Positions 18,126 through 26,880 of a DNA stretch of 34,775 nucleotides are shown piece by piece. Each line of letters begins with the position of its first letter. Positions within the stretch are counted from its first letter, which is position 1. The notes below the pieces were generated by a model. That model searched no databases and was not told the DNA's origin. It saw only the letters and a list, made by a program, of their open reading frames with translations. Made by a program: the position numbers and the translations under genes. Source of the DNA: Tateyamaria pelophila (GTDB taxonomy: Bacteria; Pseudomonadota; Alphaproteobacteria; Rhodobacterales; Rhodobacteraceae); assembly GCF_019966495.1 (NCBI RefSeq), contig NZ_JAIMIA010000051.1, positions 1 to 34,775 of the forward strand. Reading direction: 5' to 3'.

Positions 18126-18778
18126 GTGCTCATCCGGGATTTGAGGCTTCTGACCAGCATGGAACCGGAGAAGCAGATTACGAAGTAGACGACAGCGGCG
18201 AAAAGATACATTTCGACCAGCCTGCCTTCGGTTCGCGCAACGATAGAAGAGGCGGTCATGAAGTCCCGCAAGGACACGACGAAGACCAGCGATGTATCCT
18301 GAAACAGAATGATGCCCTGCGTGACAAGAATTGGGATCATGTTACGGAACGCCTGCGGCAGAACCACGTAGCGCTGGATTTGCCAGTAATTCAGACCTGT
18401 GGATTGTCCGGCATGCACCTGTCCCTGTTTGACGCTTTGAATACCGGCGCGCATGATCTCGGAGTAATAGGCTGCCTCGAAGAGGACAAAGGCGATGAGC
18501 GCGGAATAGAAACTGCCGATCGGCCGCCCGATCGCCAGAGGGACCAGGAAGAAGAACCAGAAGATCACAAGGATCAGGGGCACCGAGCGGATCAGGTTGA
18601 CGTAAGTTGCGGCAATCAACGACAGCGGAAGGATACCTGACAGCCGCGCCAAGGCCAGAAGCGTGCCCAGAACGATGCCGCCGATGATCGACAGGAAGGT
18701 CAGCCACAGGCTGAGTTGCAAGCCCTGCCACAAGAAAGGAAGCGATGACCAGATGACGTTGAAATCAAAGTCTGCCAT
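18122..18778 (-). CDS. Amino-acid ABC transporter permease (GltK/HisM type)
   Basis: A 218-residue inner-membrane permease of the HisMQ/GltK class. It has about five membrane helices with the conserved [20 protein letters not shown] segment and the ATPase-contact loop around [20 protein letters not shown]. It pairs with the permease encoded just upstream to form the heterodimeric channel. Only 3 nt separate the two genes. Confidence 0.93.
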   Translation of the reverse strand: MADFDFNVIWSSLPFLWQGLQLSLWLTFLSIIGGIVLGTLLALARLSGILPLSLIAATYVNLIRSVPLILVIFWFFFLVPLAIGRPIGSFYSALIAFVLFEAAYYSEIMRAGIQSVKQGQVHAGQSTGLNYWQIQRYVVLPQAFRNMIPILVTQGIILFQDTSLVFVVSLRDFMTASSIVARTEGRLVEMYLFAAVVYFVICFSGSMLVRSLKSRMST

Positions 18779-18781
18779 GGA

Positions 18782-19501
18782 TCAGCCCTCCTTTCCGACA
18801 TAGCCCGGGATGCGGGTGTATTTTTCGAGGAGCTGCATCAAGACCGTCGCGACAAGTGCGATGCAGACATAGATGACCGTCGCCGCGGTAAAGGCCTCAA
18901 ACCCCTGAAAGGTGTATTCGGCAATCTGCTGGCTTTGTGCGGTGAGTTCCAGAAGGCCGATGGTCAGGGCGAGCGAGGAATTCTTGAAAACTGTCAGGAA
19001 TTCGGAGGTCAGGGGGGGGACGATCATGCGAAACGAGATCGGCAAAAGGACGTAACGATAGGTCTGGCCAACGCTGAGCCCATGGGCGGTTGCGGCTGCG
19101 GTCAGGCCCGGCGGAACGGTTTCGATGCCGGCGCGCACCTGTTCGGCGATGCGTGACGCGGTATAAAGCCCGAGGGCTACGACGGCGGTGACAAATTCGG
19201 GGTTTGGCATGTCGCGCTTCATCCAGCGGCCCCAGTCGTCGGGCAGCATTTCAGGCACCGCAAAATACCAGATGAACATTTGCACCAGCAGGGGCACGTT
19301 CCGGAAAATCTCGACATAGGTGGCACAAATGCCGCGAATGACCTTGTTCGGCACCGTCTTTCCGACGCCAACCAGCGCGCCGATGACAATGGCGATGCAC
19401 CATGCGCTCAAGGCCACCGACACGGTCCACCCAAAACCGCTGATCAGCCAGTTGAGGTATTGCTCCTCAAACAGGATGCTCCAATTCCAGTTATATTCCA
19501 T
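18782..19501 (-). CDS. Amino-acid ABC transporter permease (GltJ type)
   Basis: A 239-residue inner-membrane permease. The N-terminus MEYNWNWSILFEEQYLNWLISGFGWT is typical of GltJ-like subunits. It contains the family segments YVEIFRNVPLLVQMFIWYF and the EAA-type loop EQVRAGIETVPPGLTAAATAHGLS. About five helices are predicted. It follows the binding-protein gene after a 60-nt gap that holds a strong hairpin. Confidence 0.93.
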   Translation of the reverse strand: MEYNWNWSILFEEQYLNWLISGFGWTVSVALSAWCIAIVIGALVGVGKTVPNKVIRGICATYVEIFRNVPLLVQMFIWYFAVPEMLPDDWGRWMKRDMPNPEFVTAVVALGLYTASRIAEQVRAGIETVPPGLTAAATAHGLSVGQTYRYVLLPISFRMIVPPLTSEFLTVFKNSSLALTIGLLELTAQSQQIAEYTFQGFEAFTAATVIYVCIALVATVLMQLLEKYTRIPGYVGKEG

Positions 19502-19525
19502 CTGCCCCGCCCCGCTTATAAGAAA

Positions 19526-19552
19526 GAACCGGCAGGAAGGCCCTGCCGGTTC
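19526..19552 (-). terminator. Intercistronic stem-loop between binding protein and permease genes
   Basis: A perfect 11-bp stem, GAACCGGCAGG (19526-19536) and its complement (19542-19552), with a 5-nt loop. On the minus strand TTTCTTAT follows. It probably works as an attenuator or mRNA stabiliser that keeps the binding protein more abundant than the membrane subunits. Confidence 0.75.
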
Positions 19553-19561
19553 GTCTGTGGC

Positions 19562-20428
19562 TTATTCTGGCAAGGCGCCCAACTGGAACGCCGCAAGCAG
19601 GAGCGGATCAGCAGGCACGCCAAGCGGGTCGAACCACTGGGCGTAGATCGCGTTGATCTCGCCCGAGCGGAACACTTCGGCGAGCGCTTTCTTTCCAACC
19701 AGTTCGAAGGCGCTGTCGTCCCGGCGCACCATCAGCGCGTAAGGGTCAAAGGACAGAAAGTCGCCGACCACCACGAAATCTTCGGGCGATTTGGACTTTG
19801 TCACGGCACCATGGAGCAGGATGTGGTCCGAGGTATAGGCATCCACACGGTCCGTTTCCAACGAGAGCATGCCTTCGGCGATATCGCGAACGGGCAGTAT
19901 CTTGACGTCAAGGCCAGCGGCTTCGACAGCAGCCAGCAAGGCGCGCTCGTTCGTTGTCCCCTGGGCAACCGCAACGACCTTGCCGTCCAGATCGGCAACC
20001 GAATTGATCCCCGAGTCCTTGCGGGTCAGGATTTTGGTACCGGTCACGAAAGTGACAGGGAGGTATTCCACCTGCTGCTGACGCGTCAGGTTGTTGGTGG
20101 TCGAGCCGCATTCCAGATCGATTGTGCCGTTCGCCATCAGCGCGATGCGTGTCTTTGGATTGACCGGCACATATCTGACCGTCAGTTCCTGATCGAGTTC
20201 TTCTGCCACGGCGTCCACGATCTTCATGCACAGGTCGATGGAATATCCGACGGGCTGCTGGTTCTCATCCAGATATGCGAAGGGCACGGAGCTTTCGCGG
20301 TGGCCAATCACGATTTCGCCGCTGCTGGCGATTTTGGCCAAAGTACCGCCATGCGCTTCGGCAAGCGCAACCGGCGCCGAAAAGCCCAATGCGACGATCG
20401 CAGTTAAAAAAGTTTTCTTGAGTTGCAT
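19562..20428 (-). CDS. Glutamate/aspartate-type ABC transporter substrate-binding protein
   Basis: A 288-residue periplasmic protein with a signal peptide (1-23, ending PVALAEA). It belongs to the family 3 solute-binding proteins: GEIVIGHRESSVPFAYLD, VGYSIDLCMKIVDAV, then LECGSTTNNLTRQQQVEY, which is typical of GltI-like proteins. The acidic amino-acid class is consistent with glutamate or aspartate. Its linkage to a regulator, a cysteate-lyase-like enzyme and a racemase makes cysteate or another aspartate analogue a candidate. A 299-nt leader carries a LysR-type operator copy (20574-20611). Confidence 0.9.
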   Translation of the reverse strand: MQLKKTFLTAIVALGFSAPVALAEAHGGTLAKIASSGEIVIGHRESSVPFAYLDENQQPVGYSIDLCMKIVDAVAEELDQELTVRYVPVNPKTRIALMANGTIDLECGSTTNNLTRQQQVEYLPVTFVTGTKILTRKDSGINSVADLDGKVVAVAQGTTNERALLAAVEAAGLDVKILPVRDIAEGMLSLETDRVDAYTSDHILLHGAVTKSKSPEDFVVVGDFLSFDPYALMVRRDDSAFELVGKKALAEVFRSGEINAIYAQWFDPLGVPADPLLLAAFQLGALPE

Positions 20429-20573
20429 TCATATTCTCCATTGTTGGTTAGACGGGTCGACATTTGCCTGTTTCTTTCTTGCCGTCGTTATCATGGCCAA
20501 AGCGCGGGACCGCGCCAGTGCTCAACCCGGAATTTGCGTATTTTAGACATTATCCTCGCCTATGGCATGCGTC

Positions 20574-20611
20574 TAATGCAAATTTTCGCCTGCAAAATGC
20601 GCAAATAGCAA
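20574..20611 (-). promoter_or_regulatory. LysR-type operator copy upstream of the importer operon
   Basis: Read on the minus strand, the 38-bp element is TTGC-N4-TGCGCA-N15-TTTGCATTA. It ends 145 nt before the importer binding-protein start. The same three blocks with identical spacing and the same orientation relative to the target gene occur at 21698-21735. The two copies match at 24 of 38 positions by hand count. Binding by the neighbouring LysR protein is inferred. Confidence 0.65.
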
Positions 20612-20727
20612 GTTTCACACAATTTTTCAGATGCGGCACTCCAATTGAATCGTCCCAAAAGCCGCTCCATTCCGCCGCTTTCCGCACCACCTGCCGGTCG
20701 TGCATCGATGGCGGGCTATCCGGTCGG

Positions 20728-21678
20728 CTAGAGGTCTGGCGCGGGGAGAGTGAGCAATGCGTCCGCGTGCCCGCGGGGCTTGAGGTGCTCGGGCAAGGCG
20801 ATTTGGGACAGCAGGTCGCGCCAGACGGCATGAGATTGCGACCCTCCGTGATCCGAGAGGCGAAACGCCTTGATGTCGAGCGGCTGGACCGGCAAATCCG
20901 CCTCCAGAGAGATCAGCGTGCCTTGCGTCAAAGCCTCGATGACCAGAGAGCGGGGCAACCACGCGATGCCGATGCCGCTGAGGGCGAATTCGTAGGCAGC
21001 AAGGGTCAGAGCGGTTTCCGCCTTGGTAATGATCTCCAGTTCCCTGTCCAGTCGTGGCGCGATATGCCGGTCAAAGACCTGCCCAAGAAAGACATCTGAC
21101 GGGTAGCTGATGGCCGGAAACCGGGAAGATGGAATACTGTCCCGAAGCGACGGGGCACAGACTGGAATCAGGATATCGTGCCCAAGGGCCAATGTTTCAA
21201 AGGCCCCTTCCAGAAAGGGTGTGTGCGTGTCGTGAACCGTGTACATCACCACAAAATCAACTTCTGCCGATAACAGGAGCATCAGGCATTCCTCCTGATT
21301 GCTCGACCTCACCTTGACCGGCACAATGCCCTGCGCGGCCAACGCCCGCACAATCCAGGGAGACAATGTCGTCGTGATCGCATGCTGGCAGGCAAAGCTC
21401 AGAGTGCTGCCGGTCTGGCTGTTTGCGGTTTTGAGTTTTTGTCTGACCTGACGCAACCGCATGCTCAGCGCGCGCAATTCCGGCGCAAGCGCCTCGACAC
21501 CCGCCAGCAGCGTGACGGGCTTGCGCCGCCGGTCGAACAGCTCTGCGCCAATGCTTTCTTCGATCAGGCGCACACGCCGGGTGAAAGCGGATTGCGTCAG
21601 CGACCGTTTTTCCGCCGCCCGCGCGAGCGAGCCGGTTTCAAGCACCGCCAATATGTCGTCGATCCATTCCAGACGCAT
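20728..21678 (-). CDS. LysR-family transcriptional regulator (CuyR-like candidate)
   Basis: A 316-residue LysR-type regulator. The winged helix-turn-helix covers about 1-60 (MRLEWIDDILAVLETGSLARAAEKRSLTQSAFTRRV region), followed by a linker helix and a type II binding-protein-like effector domain from about 90. I took ATG 21678, where family homology begins; an upstream in-frame start at 21726 would run into the divergent promoter. It sits between the importer operon and the divergent lyase-racemase pair, the position expected for a local activator. An operator copy lies 19 bp upstream of its own start, suggesting autoregulation. The effector is unknown; a lyase substrate is likely. Confidence 0.9.
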   Translation of the reverse strand: MRLEWIDDILAVLETGSLARAAEKRSLTQSAFTRRVRLIEESIGAELFDRRRKPVTLLAGVEALAPELRALSMRLRQVRQKLKTANSQTGSTLSFACQHAITTTLSPWIVRALAAQGIVPVKVRSSNQEECLMLLLSAEVDFVVMYTVHDTHTPFLEGAFETLALGHDILIPVCAPSLRDSIPSSRFPAISYPSDVFLGQVFDRHIAPRLDRELEIITKAETALTLAAYEFALSGIGIAWLPRSLVIEALTQGTLISLEADLPVQPLDIKAFRLSDHGGSQSHAVWRDLLSQIALPEHLKPRGHADALLTLPAPDL

Positions 21679-21697
21679 GAGTGCGACCCCAGAAAAC

Positions 21698-21735
21698 TTG
21701 CAGATTGCGCAACTTATGCAGGGCACTTTGCATTA
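21698..21735 (+). promoter_or_regulatory. LysR-type operator in the divergent lyase/regulator promoter
   Basis: The element is TTGC-N4-TGCGCA-N15-TTTGCATTA, with a TTGCGCAA palindrome at 21705-21712. It lies in the 114-bp divergent region, 57 nt upstream of the lyase start and 19 nt upstream of the regulator start. It is a structural twin of 20574-20611. Position and half-site spacing suit a LysR recognition plus activation site. Confidence 0.7.
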
Positions 21736-21792
21736 TCAATCGCAGCTTTCACAGGGTAAACATCGGATGAAGCAAATTAAGGATTTGACGCC

Positions 21793-22806
21793 ATGCATCT
21801 TGCCCGTTTTCCACGCCGTTTTCTCGCGCACCTGCCCACACCGCTGGAGCGCCTTGATCGCCTGACCAAAGAACTGGGCGGACCGGAAATCTGGATCAAA
21901 CGGGATGACTGCACCGGCATGTCCACCGGGGGCAATAAAACGCGCAAGCTGGAATTCCTAATGGCCGAAGCGGAGCTGCAAGGCGCCGATATGGTCATCA
22001 CGCAAGGCGCCACTCAATCCAACCACGCGCGCCAGACAGCGGCATTTGCGGCCAAGATGGGCATGCAATGTCACATCGTGCTTGAAGACCGCACCGCATC
22101 GAACAACGCAAACTACAACAATAACGGCAACGTGCTGCTGGACCATCTGCACGGTGCGACAACCGAAAAACGACCCGGCGGGGGGGACTTCAACGCCCTG
22201 ATCGAGGACATGGCGGCCGAGATGCGGGCGGATGGCAAGAAAGTCTATGCGATTCCGGGTGGTGGATCGAATGCCACCGGCGCATTGGGCTACGTCAACT
22301 GTGCCTTCGAGATGCTGACTCAGGTGAACAACAGCGGGCTGAAGATCGATCACATGGTCACGGCGACAGGCAGTGCGGGCACGCAGGCTGGTTTGATCGT
22401 GGGTCTCAAGGCGATGAACGCCCAGATCCCGCTTTTGGGTATCGGCGTGCGCGCACCCAAGGCAAAGCAGGAGGAAAACGTCTTCAATCTTGCGTGCAAA
22501 ACAGCGGAGAAACTGGGCTGTCCCGGTGTTGTCGAGCGGCACGATGTGGTGGCTAATACCGATTATGTCGGCGAAGGATACGGCATTCCGACCGAAAGTG
22601 GCCTCGAAGCAATCCGCATGTTTGCCGAACTTGAGGCCATCCTGCTGGACCCGGTCTACTCCGCCAAAGGGGCCGCCGGGTTCATAGATCTGATCCGAAA
22701 AGGTCACTTCAAGAAAGGCGAGCGCGTTGTCTTTCTGCACACGGGCGGTTCCGTGGCATTGTTCGGATATGATTCAGCATTCGATTTTTCCGACCGCTGG
22801 ACCTGA
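21793..22806 (+). CDS. cuyA: PLP lyase, L-cysteate sulfo-lyase / D-cysteine desulfhydrase family
   Basis: A 337-residue fold-type II PLP enzyme of the ACC deaminase/D-cysteine desulfhydrase family. K49 in [12 protein letters not shown] should bind [18 protein letters not shown] holds the active-site serine, and [11 protein letters not shown] closes the protein. L-cysteate sulfo-lyase (CuyA, cysteate to pyruvate, ammonia and sulfite), described from Roseobacter-group bacteria and Paracoccus, belongs here. The N-terminus MHLARFPRR and the divergent LysR gene fit CuyA. No sulfite exporter (CuyZ) is adjacent, so D-cysteine or another beta-substituted alanine remains possible. AAGGA precedes the ATG. 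The racemase follows after 12 nt. The gene symbol is tentative. Confidence 0.75.
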   Translation: MHLARFPRRFLAHLPTPLERLDRLTKELGGPEIWIKRDDCTGMSTGGNKTRKLEFLMAEAELQGADMVITQGATQSNHARQTAAFAAKMGMQCHIVLEDRTASNNANYNNNGNVLLDHLHGATTEKRPGGGDFNALIEDMAAEMRADGKKVYAIPGGGSNATGALGYVNCAFEMLTQVNNSGLKIDHMVTATGSAGTQAGLIVGLKAMNAQIPLLGIGVRAPKAKQEENVFNLACKTAEKLGCPGVVERHDVVANTDYVGEGYGIPTESGLEAIRMFAELEAILLDPVYSAKGAAGFIDLIRKGHFKKGERVVFLHTGGSVALFGYDSAFDFSDRWT

Positions 22807-22818
22807 TCGGCCCGGGCC

Positions 22819-23544
22819 ATGAGCATCCCCGCAGGCAAGGTTCGCCGGATCGGCATCCTCGGAGGCATGGGCGTCGAGGCGACCATTGAGCTGATGAAGC
22901 GGGTGCATGCGGCGACGGATGCGGAGGGGGATCAGGACCATGTTCCCATGTTTGTGGACATGAACCCGCAAGTGCCCTCTCGCATCCGCCACGTGATTGA
23001 AAAAGACGGCCCCGATCCCGGTCCGGTTCTTGCCGAAATGGCGGCAAGGTTGGAACAGGCCGGGGCCGATGTTTTAGCGATGCCCTGCAATACGGCGCAT
23101 TTATATGCACCACAGATTGAAAAAAACGTCGGGATCGCGTTGCTGAACATGCCGAAACTTGCGTGTGAACAGGCGGCGCAGGGTATGAAACAGGGCGCGG
23201 TCGTGGGTATTCTGGCCTCGCCTGCGACCAACAGCACAGGTCTTTTCAAGGATTTCCTGTCGGCGGGCGGTGTAAGGTCAATTTACCCTGAAAACGAAAC
23301 CAAAATTCTGGCGGCGATCCAAAGCATCAAGAAATCCGGGCCGCGCCAGACGGACATCGATTGCCTGAACAGCGAAGCCGCAGCACTGGTTCAACGCGGC
23401 GCGGAGCGGGTGATCATCGGCTGCTCCGAGTTTTCGCTGGTGAGTACGGAAATCGAGGCACCTGTTCCGATTCTTGACACGCTTGACGTCTTGGTGTCCT
23501 CGATCGTCGAATATTCCGGCGCGCGCATGAAATCGCCGAACTGA
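22819..23544 (+). CDS. Aspartate/glutamate-family racemase
   Basis: A 241-residue cofactor-independent racemase of the Asp/Glu/hydantoin superfamily, close to the YgeA/amino-acid racemase type (RRIGILGGMGVEATIELMKRV). The two catalytic cysteines are C90 in AMPCNTAH and C202 in IIGCSEFSL, so a two-base mechanism is intact. Being 12 nt behind the PLP lyase, it probably interconverts D and L forms so that one lyase can use both. If the lyase is CuyA, a cysteate racemase activity is the simple prediction. Aspartate or glutamate racemase remains possible. Confidence 0.85.
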   Translation: MSIPAGKVRRIGILGGMGVEATIELMKRVHAATDAEGDQDHVPMFVDMNPQVPSRIRHVIEKDGPDPGPVLAEMAARLEQAGADVLAMPCNTAHLYAPQIEKNVGIALLNMPKLACEQAAQGMKQGAVVGILASPATNSTGLFKDFLSAGGVRSIYPENETKILAAIQSIKKSGPRQTDIDCLNSEAAALVQRGAERVIIGCSEFSLVSTEIEAPVPILDTLDVLVSSIVEYSGARMKSPN

Positions 23545-23883
23545 GCCCGGCCCGGCATTCAATCGTCCGGAGGAACCGGCGCCAACCGGGCGAAGGCACA
23601 CATCCCGAAAATGCACCGGAGCGGGGCGAGATGTGACATCGCAGTATTGAAACGTCCCGCCGCCTGGACGGTTTCGATCGCGGGATCAATCCTTGTTCTT
23701 CGCATGGGTTCAAATCATGTGGCATCAGCCTTGGTCCGAAACCAAAGGGTTGGCTTCATGAGGCCTGGATGCAGGTCTGGCACAACACCAAGGACACGAT
23801 AAAAGGCGTTGACGCTTCGCGCGTTACATCGGCACTTTAGAACTCTGCGATGTACAGCACAATTTCCAGAACAGGCAAAATCA
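23545..23883. other. Intergenic region upstream of the polyamine hydrolase genes
   Basis: About 340 bp with no recognisable gene, RNA or terminator. The downstream frame is open from 23809, but the extension lacks homology. It presumably contains the promoter for the acetylpolyamine hydrolase operon. Confidence 0.4.
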
Positions 23884-24915
23884 ATGAGAATAATCTACAG
23901 CGAGGATCACCGCCTCCACTTTCCGCAGGCGGAGTTGTCAGGCGGGCAATTCGTAACCCCGTTTGAGCGTCCATCGCGGGTCGAATACGTGCTCAATCGG
24001 TTGCGCGAACGCAAGCTGACAGACATCTGTGCGCCGGGTCCGGTCGATATGGCTCCGGTGCAAGCCTTGCTGGATCCCGGCTATCTGAGCTTTCTGGAAA
24101 CGGCTTGGGACGATTGGAAAGCTGCCGGAATGGCCGGGGAAATCATCGCGGCGAATGTCCCGGCGCGGGGCATGCATCTGGACCGGATCCCGGACAACAT
24201 CGACGGCAAGGTCGGCTATTATTGCCACGCCTCCGAGACCGCGATCACGCAAGGCACATGGGCGGCGGCCTTGTCTTCGGTCGCCAGCGCGCAATCCGCC
24301 CAGCGCCATGTGGCCGCTGGGGCTGACAGCGCATTCGCCCTGTGCCGCCCTCCCGGCCACCACGCGACAGCGGATCAGTATGGCGGCTATTGCTTTATCA
24401 ACAACGCGGCTGTGGTCGCCGATATGTTCCGGATCTCAGGCGCTACGCGTGTCGCCATTCTGGACATTGATTTTCACCACGGAAACGGCACGCAAGCGCT
24501 GTTCTATGACCGTGCCGATGTCATGTTCGCGTCGCTGCATGGTGCCCCGCAAGACGCCTATCCCTACTATCTTGGATATGCCGACGAAATCGGGAAAGGT
24601 GCGGGCGAAGGCACGAACCTCAACTACCCCATGAGCGAAGGCACGGGCTTTGGAGCATGGGCGCAAGCGCTCGACGATGCTATCGCCAAGATCACAGCCT
24701 GGGGGGCGGAGGCGCTTGTTGTCTCGCTCGGCGTGGATGCGTACAAGGACGATCCGATCAGCTTTTTCCGATTGGAAAGCGACGACTTCACCGACGCAGG
24801 CCGCCGCATCGGGCGCATGAAGCTGCCGACAGTATTCTGCATGGAAGGCGGGTACGCGATCGAAGCCGTTGGCATCAACACCGTCAACGTGATCGAAGGG
24901 TTCAAGGATGCGTAA
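23884..24915 (+). CDS. Acetylpolyamine amidohydrolase (histone deacetylase family)
   Basis: A 343-residue zinc hydrolase of the class II histone-deacetylase-like superfamily, predicted to remove acetyl groups from N-acetylated polyamines such as acetylputrescine. The catalytic dyad is H159-H160 (CRPPGHHA). Zinc ligands are D196 and H198 (DIDFHHGNGTQ) and D285 (LGVDAYKDDP), and the transition-state tyrosine is Y324 (MEGGYAIEAVG). The pattern matches the 341-residue Mycoplana ramosa enzyme at an offset of one. ATG 23884 was chosen because MRIIYSEDHRLHFP is the conserved start. It overlaps the next gene by 8 nt, so the products are probably used together. Confidence 0.9.
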   Translation: MRIIYSEDHRLHFPQAELSGGQFVTPFERPSRVEYVLNRLRERKLTDICAPGPVDMAPVQALLDPGYLSFLETAWDDWKAAGMAGEIIAANVPARGMHLDRIPDNIDGKVGYYCHASETAITQGTWAAALSSVASAQSAQRHVAAGADSAFALCRPPGHHATADQYGGYCFINNAAVVADMFRISGATRVAILDIDFHHGNGTQALFYDRADVMFASLHGAPQDAYPYYLGYADEIGKGAGEGTNLNYPMSEGTGFGAWAQALDDAIAKITAWGAEALVVSLGVDAYKDDPISFFRLESDDFTDAGRRIGRMKLPTVFCMEGGYAIEAVGINTVNVIEGFKDA

Positions 24916-25777
24916 CGTCACCTTTGCCGTCACCCAGTTTGCTGCCGATGCGGACAGCGTCCGCAACCTCGATACCGCCGAAGCGATGGTACGTCAGGCG
25001 GCAGCGCAAGGCGCTCAAGTGATCTTGTTGCAGGAACTGTTCGCGGCCCCCTATTTCTGCAAGACACAAGACCCCGCCTATTTCGACTGGGCCGCACCGC
25101 GCGACGGCCACCCGATGCTCGCGCGTTTTGCGGATCTCGCCAGGGAACTTGGCGTTGTTCTGCCGATCTCGTTCTTTGAACGCGCGGGGCAAGCTTTTTT
25201 CTATGCGCTGGTGGTCATTGACGCTGACGGGACCGAACTGGGCCTCTATCGCAAGTCGCATATTCCGCAAGGGCCGGGTTACGAGGAAAAGTTCTATTTC
25301 TCGCCCGGCGACACCGGATTTCGCGTCTGGCAGACCGCCTTTGGCATGATCGGCGTCGGGATCTGTTGGGACCAGTGGTTTCCCGAAGCGGCGCGCGCCA
25401 TGGCGCTGATGGGCGCCGAAGTCCTGCTCTATCCAACGGCGATCGGGTCGGAACCGGACAGTCCGGGTTATGACAGCCAACCCCATTGGGAGATGACGAT
25501 GCGCGGTCATGCGGCCGCCAACATCATGCCATTGCTGGCGTCGAACCGCATCGGGGTCGAGGCACAGGACAACCGCAGTGTTACATTCTACGGGTCATCG
25601 TTTATTGCGGGCGAAACGGGCCAGATGCTGGCCCAGGCCGGGCGGGAAGGTCAGGAAATTATCACTGCCACGGTCGATCTGGACCATGCTGCAGAACTGC
25701 GCCGTTCATGGGGCGTCTTTCGCGACAGACGGATTGATCTTTATGGTGTTTTGACGGGACTGGATGGCACCGCATAG
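24908..25777 (+). CDS. aguB: N-carbamoylputrescine amidase-like nitrilase
   Basis: A 289-residue carbon-nitrogen hydrolase. The Glu-Lys-Cys triad is E43 (LLQELF), K116 (YRKSHIPQGPGYEEKFYF) and C153 (GVGICWDQWFPE). Those surrounding sequences are characteristic of N-carbamoylputrescine amidase, which yields putrescine, ammonia and CO2 in the agmatine route. Coupling to an acetylpolyamine hydrolase and the convergent polyamine importer supports a polyamine role. An agmatine deiminase (AguA) is not in the window, so the substrate could be another N-carbamoyl amine. Confidence 0.88.
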   Translation: MRNVTFAVTQFAADADSVRNLDTAEAMVRQAAAQGAQVILLQELFAAPYFCKTQDPAYFDWAAPRDGHPMLARFADLARELGVVLPISFFERAGQAFFYALVVIDADGTELGLYRKSHIPQGPGYEEKFYFSPGDTGFRVWQTAFGMIGVGICWDQWFPEAARAMALMGAEVLLYPTAIGSEPDSPGYDSQPHWEMTMRGHAAANIMPLLASNRIGVEAQDNRSVTFYGSSFIAGETGQMLAQAGREGQEIITATVDLDHAAELRRSWGVFRDRRIDLYGVLTGLDGTA

Positions 25778-25790
25778 GCGCGGTGGAGAA

Positions 25791-25813
25791 GCGGGGCCGC
25801 AATGCAGCCCCGC
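25791..25813. terminator. Bidirectional terminator between aguB and potD-like gene
   Basis: A 7-bp GC-rich stem (GCGGGGC / GCCCCGC) with a 9-nt loop sits in the 46-bp gap between the convergent stops. ATCAAAAG follows on the plus strand and TTCTCC on the minus strand. It lacks a long T-run but is placed to serve both genes. Confidence 0.6.
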
Positions 25814-25823
25814 ATCAAAAGAC

Positions 25824-26849
25824 TTACTTCAGCAGTTCTGTCCAGATCGCGGTATAGAGATCAACCGCCGACTGTGGGCAGGTTGGTAGGAACTTGCCCG
25901 CCGCCGCGAACTCTGCCGGTGTCACGATCTCGGGTGCGGTTTTCATATCTTCTGGCATGAATTCTTCGGATCCCGCGACCCCGTTCGCATAGCGTGCGAA
26001 GGCGGAAATCATCGCCGCATTCTCAGGCTCGAGGATGAAGTTGATGAACTGATAGGCTTCATCGACGTTCTGTGCGTCAGCCAGCAGCGCAACCGAGTCC
26101 ATGAACAACGGATAGCCTTCCACGGGGTAACCATAGACCACGTCCGGGTTGTTGATCCGGGCGCGCATGGTGGACCCGTTCCAGTTGACCGAAGCCGCAT
26201 AGTCACCGGAGGACAGTTTGTCCGTTGTGCCGTAATCCATCGACAGCCATTTTGGTTTGGCCGCCATCAACCGGTCGCGCACGGTCCGGAGCACGGTCAG
26301 GTCTTCGGTACAGGCCTCGCCGCCCGCATTAAAGATTGCCATGTTCAGAACGTCATTCATTTCGGGTACGATGTTGATCTTGCCCACCAACTCTTCAGGC
26401 GGATCAAGGAACAACTCGGAGGTGTTCGGGTCACCGTCGTAAACGCTTGTGTTGACGGCAATCCCCACCGATCCCCACTGCCATGGCACGGAATGGGCGC
26501 GGTCCGGATCCCATGGCACGTCTTTCCATTCGGCGGCGATGTTGCCGATGTTGGGGATGCGGGAATGGTCCAACTCGGTCAGCAGGCCCTTGCGGACGTA
26601 GACCGGGATATAGTTGGCCGACGGCACAACCAGATCAAAGCCCGACGCCCCCGCTTCGACCTTGGTCAGCGCGGTTGTGTTGCTGTCATAATCCGTGACG
26701 GTCACGGCGATGCCCGTCTCTTCCGTGAACTTTTCCAGCATCTCGGGGCTGGTGTAGTTGCCCCAGTTGTACAGGTTCAGCTCACCTTCGGCCAACGCAG
26801 CAAAAGTACTGCCCAGCAGGGCCGTAGTGGCAATAAGATAGGTCTTCAT
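25824..26849 (-). CDS. Polyamine ABC transporter substrate-binding protein (PotD/PotF type)
   Basis: A 341-residue periplasmic protein with a signal peptide (1-20, ending FAALA). The first strand (ELNLYNWGNYTSPEMLEKF) and VTDYDSNTTALTKVEAGASGFDLVVPS are signatures of PotD/PotF. Other typical parts are SVPWQWGSVGIAVN, then SMDYGTTDKLSSGDYAASVNW and FINFILEPENAAMISAF. Spermidine or putrescine is the probable ligand. It is the last gene of the importer operon and faces the polyamine hydrolase genes. Confidence 0.92.
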   Translation of the reverse strand: MKTYLIATTALLGSTFAALAEGELNLYNWGNYTSPEMLEKFTEETGIAVTVTDYDSNTTALTKVEAGASGFDLVVPSANYIPVYVRKGLLTELDHSRIPNIGNIAAEWKDVPWDPDRAHSVPWQWGSVGIAVNTSVYDGDPNTSELFLDPPEELVGKINIVPEMNDVLNMAIFNAGGEACTEDLTVLRTVRDRLMAAKPKWLSMDYGTTDKLSSGDYAASVNWNGSTMRARINNPDVVYGYPVEGYPLFMDSVALLADAQNVDEAYQFINFILEPENAAMISAFARYANGVAGSEEFMPEDMKTAPEIVTPAEFAAAGKFLPTCPQSAVDLYTAIWTELLK

Positions 26850-26880
26850 AAGGATACTCCCTTTTTGGATTTGGAACGGG

